From the NCBI GenBank assembly GCA_900491605.1, contig UESW01004576.1:412119-476118 (forward strand): a DNA stretch of 64,000 bases, written 5' to 3'. The notes below the pieces were generated by a model. The model searched no databases and was not told the DNA's origin. It saw only the letters and a list, made by a program, of their open reading frames with translations. Positions 33,201-44,850 of the stretch are shown here, piece by piece (position 1 is the first letter of the stretch; each line of letters begins with the position of its first letter). The DNA is from Calamus simplicifolius. Lineage: Eukaryota; Streptophyta; Magnoliopsida; Arecales; Arecaceae. The translations under genes were made by a program, and so were the position numbers.

Positions 33201-36200
33201 ATTCGGTTTGCTAATATTAATCAACATAGGATTATCAAATGACTCATCTTAATCTCTTGATGAATTTGACTGATGACAAGGATTTGTCCTCAAGAAACAT
33301 TAAGTTGTAGATCTCCTTCCCTATACTCCCAAATAAGATCCATCTAACCAGAAAATTAGTCCACTAAAACAAAGAGACCTACTGCACATCGACTAGATTG
33401 AGTTAGTGAGCCAAAATGTGCAAGGTAGCCTATAACTGATGGAGCAGTTATTTGCTGTTTCTTCTGTCTTTGTAAATTACACAAAACACTTGCCAAAGAA
33501 TCTATTTTGCATATTGTTCAAGTCACTAACACATATCTGCCGCACATCTTCAACGGTACCATTCTGTCAAAGAAGATTATTGCCATTCCCCATGCAAATG
33601 AATTGATCTTGAAGATTTGCAGTTTTAAATCTGCATCAGAACAAAATTGAAGCAAGAAAACAGGATTAGAGTTGCTGATATGATGTGTAAGCATACTCTC
33701 AAAATGGACTAGCAAGCCCTGTCCTAAATCTGTGATGTAAACTTTGGAAGGTACCTATATATTATAAAGCTGAAGGAAGATTTATGAATTCTTCAAAGTT
33801 AAAGGATTTCAAAGATTTGATTTGGCGAGAGGAGCGAGGGAGCCACCCCACTTCTCCCACTCCTTCCTCGCTTTCTGACCAGTGATCGGTTTAGCCCTTA
33901 TCATTGGGAGACACCTGATAATAGTGTCGCCGAGAAAAAACTAGACTCTCTGATTCCCACTAAAGAGAACATACCCCTATCAGTTTAGCCCTCCACACCC
34001 AATTCATTCTCTGTTCTCTGGCCCCTCCTCTGCCTGCTCCTCTCTCCCCTTCTTATTTCTTTGACTCAGGTACCACACCGCTGCTACTCCAAACATGCAC
34101 CTTCGTCAATGCTCCCTTGAAGCAAAAAGAAAATAAGCTCAGCAGCAGTATTGCCTAAAGTATGCAGATACGAAAAGCTCTTTCATTAGATCTCAATTCT
34201 TGGATCTAGAAGGAAATAAAGTAAGATGATATCGCACCTCTTCATCTCAGTTCTAAACAAGTCCAACTGTTGCCACCTCTAATCTTTCAACTATTAGTTT
34301 AGTAGGTGGTATTGGTGTGGTTACATAAGATGATATCCAATCTTCTTGGAATCATTGGAAGATCTCAAAGAGCAGTAGGCCTGATCATGGGTGTGCTGTG
34401 ACGGTCAGGATTGAGAAGTGTTAAAAAGGCTTTCACCTCTCAAACCTACAGCAAGGGTAATGTAGCCCATGGCCATGGCTGTGCTGGGTGGCTGTCATTA
34501 CTACACTAAACTATGTCATTACTGCAGCCAGTCTTTCTAACTAGCATGGCAGCATCCTAGCTCAAGAAATCTTGATGGATCTCAAAAGCCCTATTACAAA
34601 CCACTTCTCTTCTGGTACAGTGACGATTTTGAAGATGGAGAAATCAAGGTGGTGGAAGATTATAAGATTGAGGAAGAAAGGGAAGAGAAAAGGAAACAGA
34701 GATCTGAATCCCATGACTTTGGGTGCATATGGAAGGGTATACTTGGAAAATAAATTTAGCAGCCTATGAAACAGGGAAAGCAGTTCCATTAGCAAATAGG
34801 AGGGTGAATGGAAAAGCGATGCATAGCAGCCTAGCTTTTCTCTTGATGCAAGTGCAAGATGAGAAAGATATTGAAAAATCCCTTAATCCATCAGCAACGA
34901 GGTATTCATTTGTGGCTCCAATAACAATAGTCCTAGTACTGTTATAGCTAAAGCTAGTCTCAGGAACTAATTTTCTACAGCATCTTAGTCTGCGATATCT
35001 GCACAAGACACCATATAATGCAATGCAATGTTTGCACAAGCACGTTACAAAATTTAATAAAACATATTAAAAAAAGGTCGGATTTGAGAACAAAAGACTT
35101 GATACAGTGAGGAATGGAAATAGTTTGCACCTTCTTATTGCTGGCAGCATCTTCTGCTTGCTTGACCAAGGCTGTGCCTTCAGAAGTAACATGCTGAATA
35201 TATGAAAATTTTATCCATCAAACGTGTGAAACAAGGCCAGATAAGGTCTCAATTAAACAGCTGACGCATTTCCTAACCTGTTTAAAAATCTGAGAAACAG
35301 GGTCCAGGCCACGAGGAATTCTGCAGAACAGTCTATACATCCTTGATAGGTCGTCCACCTAATTAGCATGTATTGACATGAAGTCTTGACCACGAAATTA
35401 CAGTAAAACACTCTGGATGCATTCTAAAATATAGATGTTATATGTGTCCTAAGCACTTACCTTGTCATCCCGAAGCAATGCATGGCATCCAGAGTGTTCC
35501 TTTTCAAGAAGTTGGCTTGCATATACAAAGAGTAGCTCATGTTGGACTTTCTACCAACATAGAAAGAAAGACAACCAAGACAAGTTAAATTTAAGAATTC
35601 AACTTACTTTAATGCCATACATCATTCCAGTTTTTAAAAACTAAGACGTATCAGGCCAAGCCCCTTATCTAAAGTTCTAAGATGTGATCATACATTAAAA
35701 ATTATAAGCAAAACATCAACAAACCTCCAACAACTTCTGTTCACTGCTTGAATGCAGGTAATGAGAAACTCTATCTTTCTCCCGTTTTAAGCATTCCTCA
35801 GCCTAAAAACAGCCAGAAAGTCTCAACAATCATGCTCAAAGGAAAACCATTTGTATTTGCTCAAGCAATTTTCAGAAACTATACCTTTAACATGTAATCA
35901 GGACATGAATCCTCCAAAATCCAGTTTGAAGCCTTCCGAGAATAATATGCAGCAGTGTCTTTAAGCATGTCTGCTTCAAAGTCATTCTCATAACACTCCA
36001 TGCTCCCTAACCCAATTTCAACAAAAATATCCAAGACATTCTTCAACAAGGCTCTATCAATCTGCTCCCCTTCACGCTCTTGATCAATCTGTTAAATGAT
36101 CAAAGTTAAACAAGGCCAACACAATAAAAAGCATAAACCCATAATATGCTGAGAAATATTGTATCCACATACCAAAGAGATTACAGCATCTCTCACTTTA

Positions 36201-39200
36201 CCATTAATCTCACTATAAACCTGCAATCCAAAAACTACATCAGTCAAAAGTGATTCCAAGAATCAAGAGAACCTTCCAGAACTCAATTACAGAAACCTTG
36301 GCGAAGTAAAAATCAGCATAGATGTCTATAACACAAATTGCATGTCTAATTCAAGAGGAATCTGCAGTTTGATTGTCAAATACAGAAACTATGATAAAAA
36401 GCTAGGATGACAATGTATTGTTAAATACAGAAACTATGATAAAAAGCTAGGATGATGATGTACCAAATTGCGGAAGCAAGTGAGCCCAACTTCATTAAGT
36501 GCAGGAAGCGACCTCCGAGCAATAAAATAGCGATCAAGATAGTGGAAAAAACGTGAAAGCCATCTAACCATAACTTTGTGATTTGACCATCTTTTCACAA
36601 GTTCCCTCAGCATAAATTCATCATGCTTCTCTCTCAAAGATGGCAATACCTGAGGTGAGAAAACATAAGTTGATTGCATGATGATCACACATGGAACATG
36701 TTATTGTATAGATCAATGGCTACTCTTTTAGAGAGAAAAAAAAAGAAAAGAACTAATGAGCCCCAGGAAAGAGGAAAAGTCTGTCCATTAAAGCTACAAG
36801 AAATAACAATTAGAATTTTATTCCGTCCTGATTTTTATGATTTAAATCATATTTTGCTCATGCATTCATGGATGCCCGGCAATTCACCATGAGTAGAAAA
36901 GAAAATATTCACATGGCAAACTAAAACATATACATGAAGCAACAGAGAAACTGATCAAATTACCCAAACTACTGCAAACCTCTCAAAAATTTATAAACAG
37001 TAGTTATTGAATTTTCCAGTATTTTAACAACCACCAGTAAAGCATTGTTCCAATCATGGACTGATGCGATGAGTGCTGCTTTTTTCATTCACGCCTGGCA
37101 CTGGTACAGTATATTCCAGGCAGTAAATAGCATGCATGAGCATGGCTGCATGATGTGGCACAGCCAGTACAATGTCAACGCCACAAGTTAATAAAGAACT
37201 GGCATGACAAGTATGGTGCTGGTATCATGAAGCTGACTAGCACCTGCAGCCCTGACTCTAATTTTTTCCCATGCATGACTCAAAATATGTGAGGCTGGGA
37301 GTTGCTCCCTTTATTCTTCCTCAAATTTGTCTTTAAACATCTTTTCTTGGAACCAACATATTTCTATGAACTCTAAAAACCAATTTCTGACATTGTCACA
37401 TTCTCTTAACTTATTCCTGAACCCTTTCAAAATAAAAAAATGAGTTGAGGAAAAAAATTGCATCATGAGAACTCATTTTAAAGTTTATTCACAAACTCCA
37501 CATATAACACACATTTACAAAACTTGAAACCTTAGCCACATAATACTCAAATATTGCAAAAATTCTCATAAAACTTCCCATCATCATCCATCCATTAATA
37601 GGATCTAATATAAAAAGAACAGAGAACTAATCATGATCTTAACTCTTGAACAGATCATTCAACCTTCCCTTTCATGGAATTAACTTTGTCAACATCAAGA
37701 CACTATGTAATTTCCAACTCTTGGCCAAACTATTATCTAAAGCAAGATCTTGTGCAGTAATTGAATTTTGTTGTGTGAAATTAGATTGATTGACCGAAAT
37801 TCATATCATAAACCAAAAGAAGGTGGGTTATTCATTATGTTGCTTCCAAATTAATCATGAAATACAACCTGCACATTATATTAGAATGAAACCAAAAACA
37901 TACAAATAAGCATTAAACAAAGAAATATAGAAGAAAAAAACATTCATATGCTTTGAAAAGACTGCTCAGGTGTTGGAGTATAATTTATGCACTTTGAAAA
38001 ATAAAATAAAACAAATCAAATGAAGATCAATGCATGATCCTGAAAAATGATTCCACATGCTTGGAGATTCCCTAAGATATTAGGGAATTCAATCAATGAT
38101 AACATTCTGAATATAAGATCTCATTCCTCAATTGAGTTTAAAAAAGTCCTAAACCAAAGCATAATAAAGAAGGTTGAAAAAGTAATGAGCTGCAAAAGCA
38201 ACCTTATAACAGTAGTAGCTGTGACTAGTGAATATCCTTTTCCACTGTACAGGACCCCACATCTTAGTAAGAATTTAAGATCCTTAATTTTGAGATTCAG
38301 TTCTAGACCTAATAACTCATATTGAATTATAATTTAAGGTTTCCCCAACAAGTTTGGCTTTAAAGCTTTGTTGTTATTGTAATTTAAGGTTTCAATTTAA
38401 ATTTGTAAAACGCTTGTCTCCTCAGAACCTAGCCTCTTTATCTAACATATATCTAAGACAACCCTTGGCAAGAGTGGAAGTGCTTACCTAACTGTCTACT
38501 GGAAGCTTCATCCAAAACAAATGACAAGAATTTGTCCTAAAATTAGTAAGGCAATCTAGATGGACCCAACCTAACTGTCTGCAATAAAATTTAAATATGA
38601 TAGAAGCCTTTGCCTCAATGCATCATATCATTCAAACATTTCATTTATTCCAACAGGCCTAAGAAAATGTAAATTCCCCAACCTTATCTTCCATAAGTTA
38701 ATCTTAGGTTAGGTACCCTCCCAATCAAGGTTTTCAAATATTGATGCTCCAGTTCTCTCAGTAGGACACGAACACTGAGATGGCCAAGATATTGAATTTC
38801 TCAGCAACTGAGACTAGACCATTTAGAAAGGTACCTAAATTTAGGAGGTTCATGGTATTGGGGCCAAAACCCAAGAAGTGAGAAATAGAAAAATTGACCA
38901 ATATGGTCAAACACAATTAACCCTTTTTTTATAGTAATTACAATTAGATGACTTAAAATCTGTCTACAAGATTTATTCCCTTTTTGTCTTTCCTTCCTCT
39001 CTTCACTTTCTCGAAGCCATCACCCCCCATCGTCATCTCCATTGACATTGCAAGATAATCTATATTTTCTTTCCTTTCATGAAAGCCCCTCTTAGATCAG
39101 CCATGGTCGTCATTGAAATCTTCCAATTCTATCTCCCCCATAACTTCCCCACCTAAAGTTCAGTCATGGCAAATCTAGAATTAATCATCGCCATCATCAT

Positions 39201-41819
39201 AAACCCATAGTCATAGATGGGATTGATCCTTCCAAATTTTAATGATAGACCTTCACCCTTCATTATCATCCAGCCATGGTGATACAGCCCAATTCCTCTC
39301 ATAACCTTGTTAAAACTTCTATGTTTAGAAGGCAAAAATGATTAAAAGATGTCCGCTATTATGATGCACATCACATACTGATAAATTAGGATACATCAAC
39401 TTCTATTGATTGAAATGCAGTCTCACTTGGACACTTCAAATTTTTATTTTATTTTATTTTACAATATCAGACAGTTGGGACAGTCCAATGACATTCTTTG
39501 ATGCTTCATATCATCAAATCATGATGCTATCATCTTGTGTGTTCTTTTGGCACTATTTTGAGAAAAATAATCAAGTTTGGCATAACAATTAACAATCATT
39601 TTATCATTTTTTTTAACCTAAGGAACAATTTTGAAGATCCTTGCATTCGATTCTTTACGACACATGGACATGTGACAGTTGATGTCCGTATAAAATAAGC
39701 GCTACAAACTCATATGTCGGCTAAGATTTTGGCTGAGTCCAAAAAAATGCTTCCAATCATAAAATTCACTATCCTTGGTGAAAGCAGGCAGGCTAGGCTT
39801 GCCCAAAACTTTTCATTGTTTTAAAAAGAAAATCGTAAAAACTACCAATTAGACAGGTTGCAACCTCGGCAGTTTACACCAGCATGTTTCATGCCAAGTT
39901 TGTAATGTTAACTGCTTGTGTAATGCCTTTTCTAGCACAAGTACATGGGGTCATTGAAGGCTTAAAGTATATGATGACAACCAAAATGGGCATGCGGGGG
40001 GAGGGGGGCGCGACCAAATAAGACATATCAACCAATGATTCAAGTCGCGACAGAATGTCGCGACTTGGGCAGTTTACACCAGCATGTTTCGTGCCAAGTT
40101 TGTAATGTTAACTGCTTGCGTAATGCCTTTTCTAGAACAATTACATGGGGTCATTGAAGGCTTAAAGTATATGATGACAACCAAAATGGGCACGCGGGGG
40201 AGGGGGGCGCGACCAAATAAGACACATCAACCAATGATTCAAGTCGCGACAGAATGACGACTGTCCGACCGTCCCATCCTATCCCAGAAAGATTTTGAAA
40301 CTGTTCTCAATCGCCTCATCCTATTGTTTTGGCCATAATACATTATAGTTTAATTTTAATAGATTCAATTTATCATAAAAATATAACTTTTGAAGTTCAA
40401 ACCAGTTTAAAAATCAAATAAAATACTAAAGTTTCACAAATAATTTTTTTAAGGAAAAAAAAAGCATCTCAAGCAAGTAGTGTAACGATTGACCAAGTCA
40501 TAGATTGGGACTGGGCAAAACCGAGGGCATCTCAAGCAAGTACCACAATGCCTAAGTCGAATATCGAGACTCGACTGGACCGAGGGCATCTTATTTGATA
40601 GAAAACTAGGACACCTCTGTCCCATGAGATTTGAAACTTTACAATTAACTACATCTAAGTGTAACCTAGATGGGTTTAACCTAACCAATAGCACTAAAAG
40701 GGAAAGGAACAAATATAGCAATGCTCCATATTAAAAACTCAACACATTAAAAGTTGCAATAGGATTCAAGTCATGATGGAAAAGGGGTTTGTCTCAACCA
40801 TCCCATCTTGTCCTATCCCAAAGATGTTTTGAAACTGTTCTCGACCGTTTCATCCCATTCGGTATTGGCTATAATACATTATAGTGTTAATTTTAAATAG
40901 ATTTAATCTATTATAAAAATATAATTTTTGAAGTTCAAACTAGTTTAAAAATCAAATAAAACACTAAACTTCACAAATTTTTTTTTAAGGAAAACATATC
41001 TCAAGCAAGTACCGTAATGATTGACCAGGTCAAAGATCGGGATTGGACCGAATCGGGGGCATCTCAAGCAAGTATCGTAATGCCTAACTAAATCAGAGAT
41101 CAGGACTCGATGTGACCGAGACATCTCATTTAATGAAAAAACTAGGCCACCTCTATCTCATGAGATTTGAAACTTTACAATTAACTACATCTAAGTGTAA
41201 CCTAGACGGGCTTAACCTACCAATAACACTGAAAGGGAAAGGAACAACATATAGCAATACTCTATATTAGAAACTCAAAACATTAGATTCCAATCAAAAT
41301 ATGACAGCTATTCAGATTTGTAAATGAAATCCAAAACAAAAAAATAGTGATCGCTTATTCATAACTTACATGACTAAAAGGCAAAGGACAAAAACATAAT
41401 AACAAACCTTCATTTCTATAAATGCTTAGTGTTGAATACATACATACATATATGTATGTATTTATATATTCATATGAAAAAGAGATGATTCTCACCGTCA
41501 TATTGATATACTCTTCGAATGACTCCCGGTATTTGTCATACAGCTGCTGCGAATAGTCATGTGGAGGTTTCTGAGTGCACATGTTATATATGGTTCTGAT
41601 CCACCAGTTAAGGCAACAAACTCATGGAAATTAAAATAATAGGACAGTATAGCGACAAAACATGAAGCAAGGAAGGATACGTGTAAAGCATCATATAATC
41701 TTCTGAGCTGAATTGTGTCTCTGGAAGACCTTCTAAGATGTTCTTCAGCTTTGTTATACCCTTCTGCATGAATCCCATCCCTGCTCCAAATCGATAGTCT
41801 TTCTCTCGTGCATCGACAT
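26775..41819 (-). CDS. CUL1: Cullin-1, SCF ubiquitin ligase scaffold, 19 coding exons (two 1-base frame breaks as assembled)
   Basis: Exons in coding order: 41819-41681, 41595-41496, 36649-36464, 36220-36173, 36088-35885, 35802-35725, 35550-35461, 35358-35278, 35193-35131, 29305-29270, 29186-29100, 29027-28878, 28767-28712, 28625-28506, 28396-28235, 28014-27871, 27783-27565, 27494-27327, 26876-26775. All junctions are GT-AG and in phase. With the two missing bases allowed for, the length is 744 residues, normal for plant CUL1. N-terminal cullin repeats (ERKTIDLEQGWD, SQQLYDKYRESFEEY) would bind SKP1 and F-box proteins. The cullin homology domain (DLTLARENQ, LTTGFWPSYKSFDLNLP) binds RBX1. The NEDD8-acceptor lysine lies in IVRIMKSRK, about residue 688, codon 27396-27398. 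The end, FRYLA, is typical. Frame breaks are at 41770-41771 and about 28592-28594. Acts in cytosol and nucleus. Confidence 0.93.
27191..27302 (-). repeat. Degenerate partial copy of exon 18 with A39 run
   Basis: 27234-27300 repeats the 3' end of exon 18 and its flank at 27326-27390, with several substitutions and small indels. It also includes the flanking intron words (GTCC, C, then A-run). The A-run has grown from 8 to 39 bases (27195-27233). It lies inside intron 18 and its donor is altered, so it is not expected to be an exon. Confidence 0.75.
28408..28441. repeat. G-rich low-complexity tract in intron 14
   Basis: A run of 14 G followed by TGGGG, AGGGG and AGGGG on the plus strand reads as a C-rich pyrimidine tract on the gene strand, shortly before the exon 15 acceptor (28396). 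It may serve as the polypyrimidine tract. Its plus strand has the form of a G-quadruplex candidate. Confidence 0.6.
29306..35130 (-). other. Cullin intron 9 (5.8 kb), no gene recognised inside
   Basis: A 59-61 bp tandem duplication lies at 30252-30310 / 30311-30371. A GC-richer stretch at 31800-32650 has short open frames on both strands without recognisable domains. I could not assign it to any transposon. Confidence 0.6.
30252..30371. repeat. Tandem duplication, about 60 bp x 2
   Basis: Two copies begin CTGATAGTTCACTAGGATGC and end GATTGTCTAGAG. They differ only by two small indels in the T-rich middle, so the duplication looks recent. Confidence 0.9.
36378..36455. repeat. 33-bp direct duplication beside the exon 3 donor
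   Basis: Copies at 36378-36410 and 36423-36455 share AAATACAGAAACTATGAT and AAAAAGCTAGGATGA. The second copy ends 9 bases from the end of exon 3 (36464). Confidence 0.9.
39868..40256. repeat. 199-bp tandem duplication
   Basis: Copies at 39868-40067 and 40068-40256 share AGTTTACACCAGCATGTTTC through to CAAGTCGCGACAGAATG with about 10 differences. Both carry a G-rich run followed by GGGCGCGACC. Confidence 0.9.
40236..41283. repeat. 527-bp tandem duplication, diverged
   Basis: A unit beginning GATTCAAGTC at 40236 recurs at 40763. Both copies share TTTGAAACTGTTCTC, ATACATTATAGT, GAAGTTCAAAC, GGCATCTCAAGCAAGTA and AACTTTACAATTAACTACA. Divergence is about 10-15%, older than the 199-bp duplication that overlaps its left edge. 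Each unit contains an internal repeat around ATCTCAAGCAAGTA. Confidence 0.88.
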
Positions 41820-41933
41820 GCTTTCCCACCACGGCCTTCCCTCCCCAGGCTCCCCTGCACCAATAGTAAGTTAGATATATTCGATTCCTAGACCTAAATC
41901 AAGCCCTACGATACCATCAAAACGGCCCGCAAC

Positions 41934-41948
41934 GAAACCCTAACCCTA
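41934..41948. promoter_or_regulatory. Telo-box-like motif in the 5'-UTR intron
   Basis: AAACCCTAACCCTAA is present. AAACCCTA telo-boxes are known in 5' regions of plant genes expressed in dividing cells. Its role here is inferred only from sequence and position. Confidence 0.45.
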
Positions 41949-42250
41949 ATTCCGAGCATGAAAACATGAAAATGCCCCGAAAATATCGAGCTAGGAACAA
42001 AATTCATGTTCATGCCGAAATGAAGCATTGAAACCAAAGCATAAAGAGAAACTGAGAACAGAAAGGTAAGAAACAGCTGGAAATTACCAGAATCGAAGAT
42101 GATACGGTGACGATTGATCGGAGGTCACGCAAGGACGCAAAGCCCTAATCCTAACCTTAGAAATCGGGAGAAGACGGAGGAGAGAGAGGGAAGGACGCGC
42201 ACGGTCGGCTCTGGCGCCGATGACAAAGGAAGATAACAGCTAAAAAATAT

Positions 42251-42649
42251 AATAAAAAAAAGGAGAGATCTTGAAGAAAAAGAACTTCATGGTAGGGGCA
42301 AATTGGTCTTTCTGAGAATTTGGAAAGACGGCGATCTGTTGTTTTATTCTTGATCGTGTGATTTAGAATGGAGGGCTCCAACGATCGACAAGTCCACAGG
42401 CTTAAAGCGGCGTACAGGAGGGTAATGGGCCCTCGCCTTTGTCGCGGAGTGCACCTTCCATCCCCTTCGAGTTCGAGATCAAAAATCAACCAGAGCCGTT
42501 TCCCACGGGAGTCTCAACAGAAGATAGATTTCTCTCAGACGCCGTACCAACACGGCTTTAGGACTCGCAAATAACTTAATTTATCTTTGTATCTTAGGAC
42601 AGTGATAAAAAAATATTATTTATAAAAATATATAAAATAAAGTTTATGT
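42251..42649. other. Upstream region of the cullin gene
   Basis: This is the likely promoter. The 68-codon frame at 42368-42574 on the plus strand has no recognisable domain. I see no convincing TATA box; an AT-rich stretch (42240-42265) lies at the predicted transcript start. Confidence 0.4.
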
Positions 42650-43668
42650 TCTGATATCACTAAGATCTTTGGTGCATTACCAGCAATTCTGAATGAATGT
42701 AATATGGATTACCTATAAGATAGATTACACGAGATGGATTGCTAGTAATGTTGATTACTGTGTTTGGTATGCATATATAATGTTACAGTAATATTGATTA
42801 CTGTGTTTGGTACGACAAACAGATTACCAGTCATATAACATCAAATTTCTAAAATACCCCTAAATCAAATTCATATATTAAATCAAATCTATTAAAATTT
42901 TTTAAAAACATCAAAATATCCCTAAATCAAAATATATATATATAATATACTAGATTTAATTATTTTTTTAAGATTAAAATATATTTTTAATCTTTAAACA
43001 TTTATTCAATTTTTTTTATTCTTAAACTTTCAATTATCATAATAATTTAATTAAATTATTAAAATTAAATTAAAATTAAATTAATTAAAAAAAAAAAAAA
43101 AATTAATTAAAAAAAAAAAAAAATTAAATTAATTAAAATTAAAATATAAAAAAAAAAAAAAAATTTAAAAAAAATTAATTAAAAAATATTTTAAAATTAA
43201 AATTTTAATTAAATTAATTAATTAAATATTTAAAAACAAAAAATTAAAAATTTTTAAAAATTATTTTAAAAAATTAAAAATTATTTTAAACATTTTAAAA
43301 AATAATTTTAAAATTAAAAATTATTTTACAATTTTTTAAAAAATAATTTTTAAAAATAATTTAATTTTCAATTAATTTTTAATTTAATTTAATTATTCAG
43401 AGGAAGGAATAATTTTATTTTTACATAAGAGGCCGGGGCAATTTTGTAAAAAAAAATTATTGGATTACAATATAGCCGGTAATGTGGATAGCCACCTCCC
43501 CATGTGGTAATCCACTTGAGTGGTAATCCAGATTACACTACAAAATAGATTGCTATTCAAAAAAAAACGTATCAAACATGGTAATCTGGTGGGGCCCTTT
43601 TAAATTACCGGTAATCTATGGGCCCTTTTAAATTACCATCCAGATTACCTCTTACCAAATGCCTCTAA
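42650..43668. mobile_element. Candidate non-autonomous DNA element with GATTAC-rich ends and AT-rich core
   Basis: Both ends carry GATTACC/GGTAATC words in opposite orientation (42690-42840 and 43480-43660). Related outer words occur as GTGTTTGGTA at the left and, reversed, TACCAAATGC at the right. The core (42880-43430) is almost pure A/T with long A runs. A 44-bp direct repeat lies inside the left end (around TTGATTACTGTGTTTGGTA). I could not fix exact ends or a target duplication. Confidence 0.4.
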
Positions 43669-43929
43669 AAATATTTCTTGGCTATCCTATTGATCATATT
43701 AAATGCAAAAAGATAAATGAATAGAATAACTTTTTACTCTTATTTGGAGGGATAACCAGCTATTCTTGCATTTTCTAAGAAATAAATTTAGAGAATAACC
43801 TATGATTAACCATGTTATTCCCTCTGATTAACTTTATTCCAACTATCCTTTTTATAGTTATGACTTTTGAGAATAAAAGAAAATATTTAGGCCTGATATT
43901 CCCCTTATTCCTATTTCAAACACTTTAAA
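43669..43929 (-). mobile_element. MITE-like copy related to the one at 50694-51030
   Basis: Read on the minus strand, it shares with 50694-51030 GTTTGAAATAGG, AAGTCATAACTATAAA-like sequence, GAATAAAGTTAA, AGAAAATGCAAGAATAGCT, CAAATAAGAGTAAAAA and GATATGATCAAT-like words over about 250 bp. It abuts the GATTAC-rich element at 43668. Confidence 0.6.
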
Positions 43930-43988
43930 AAGGGCCTCATGTCTTAAACTTATACACACGAAAGAAATCTTTTCCGTTAGCATAAAAG

Positions 43989-44041
<53 letters not shown>

Positions 44042-44841
44042 TACGGTTAAGACTCTTTATTTTACTATTGAATCAATATAGATATCGAAGCCAACTCATC
44101 TTATTTAATTATTTAATCTTTAAGATTTATTAATTATATAGATTTCAAGATGGGTTAGATTTAGCTGTATTTAAATGTAGCTAACTCTATCTATACACAC
44201 ACATATAGACATATGAATGAAGGCCAAACTTGGTTACACTTGGATGTAACTAAGTTCTAAATTCAATCAACCTTTTCATCTAAGGATCCATACATATTTT
44301 GAAGTCATCCCTTCTTTTTTCACCTTTGAAATTTATCATCTGCATGGATCAAGGATAAAAAGGGGTGATTGAATTTACGCTTAGACTACATGCAAGTAAG
44401 TGTATTTTAATCTCAAATATTTAGTTGTTACCGTTTAGTTTCTTATCTTTTAAAATTATTAAATATTATACTATCATATCTAATGCATTAAACAGGCTAC
44501 TACAAGTCAAGCAAAAGAGGCCAAAAAAAAGCAAACTATAAAAGTAAACTATAATCTAATTGAGCTACTTTCATGATCTAAGCATAGGCATAAATTCAAC
44601 CTCTAAAAATAGGGGACCTAAATCTAACTTCTAAAAAATAGCTATCTAAACTTAACCCCCAAAAGTAGGTAGAAGGCAAGGGATGTAATCTAGTTTGGCT
44701 AACCTACTTGGTAGTGATATGCGGCACACTAGAGAATTGGAATATTAAGATTGATCGAATCATGCCAACCTATCAAATCCAAGGCTTTTCTTATTTGGCC
44801 GAACTTAGGACTATTTATATCCAAAGTTTGAGTTGATGTTT
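43930..44841. other. Intergenic, contains an (AT)n microsatellite
   Basis: An uninterrupted AT run lies at about 43989-44038. No gene was recognised in the rest. Confidence 0.6.
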
Positions 44842-44850
44842 AAAAACCAT

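Larger units (their letters stand above)
36650..41495 (-). other. Cullin intron 2 (4.8 kb), no gene recognised inside
   Basis: Besides the tandem duplications at 39868-41283, the intron holds only short open frames without recognisable motifs. Confidence 0.6.
26520..42250 (-). other. CUL1: Cullin-1 transcription unit (approximate limits)
   Basis: The 5' UTR exon ends at 42088 with a GT donor. A 233-bp 5'-UTR intron (41855-42087) ends in TGCAG, and the coding exon begins at 41854. The limits at both ends are estimates: the 3' UTR is taken to run from 26774 to about 26520, and the transcript start is placed near 42250, upstream of a pyrimidine-rich leader. Confidence 0.6.
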
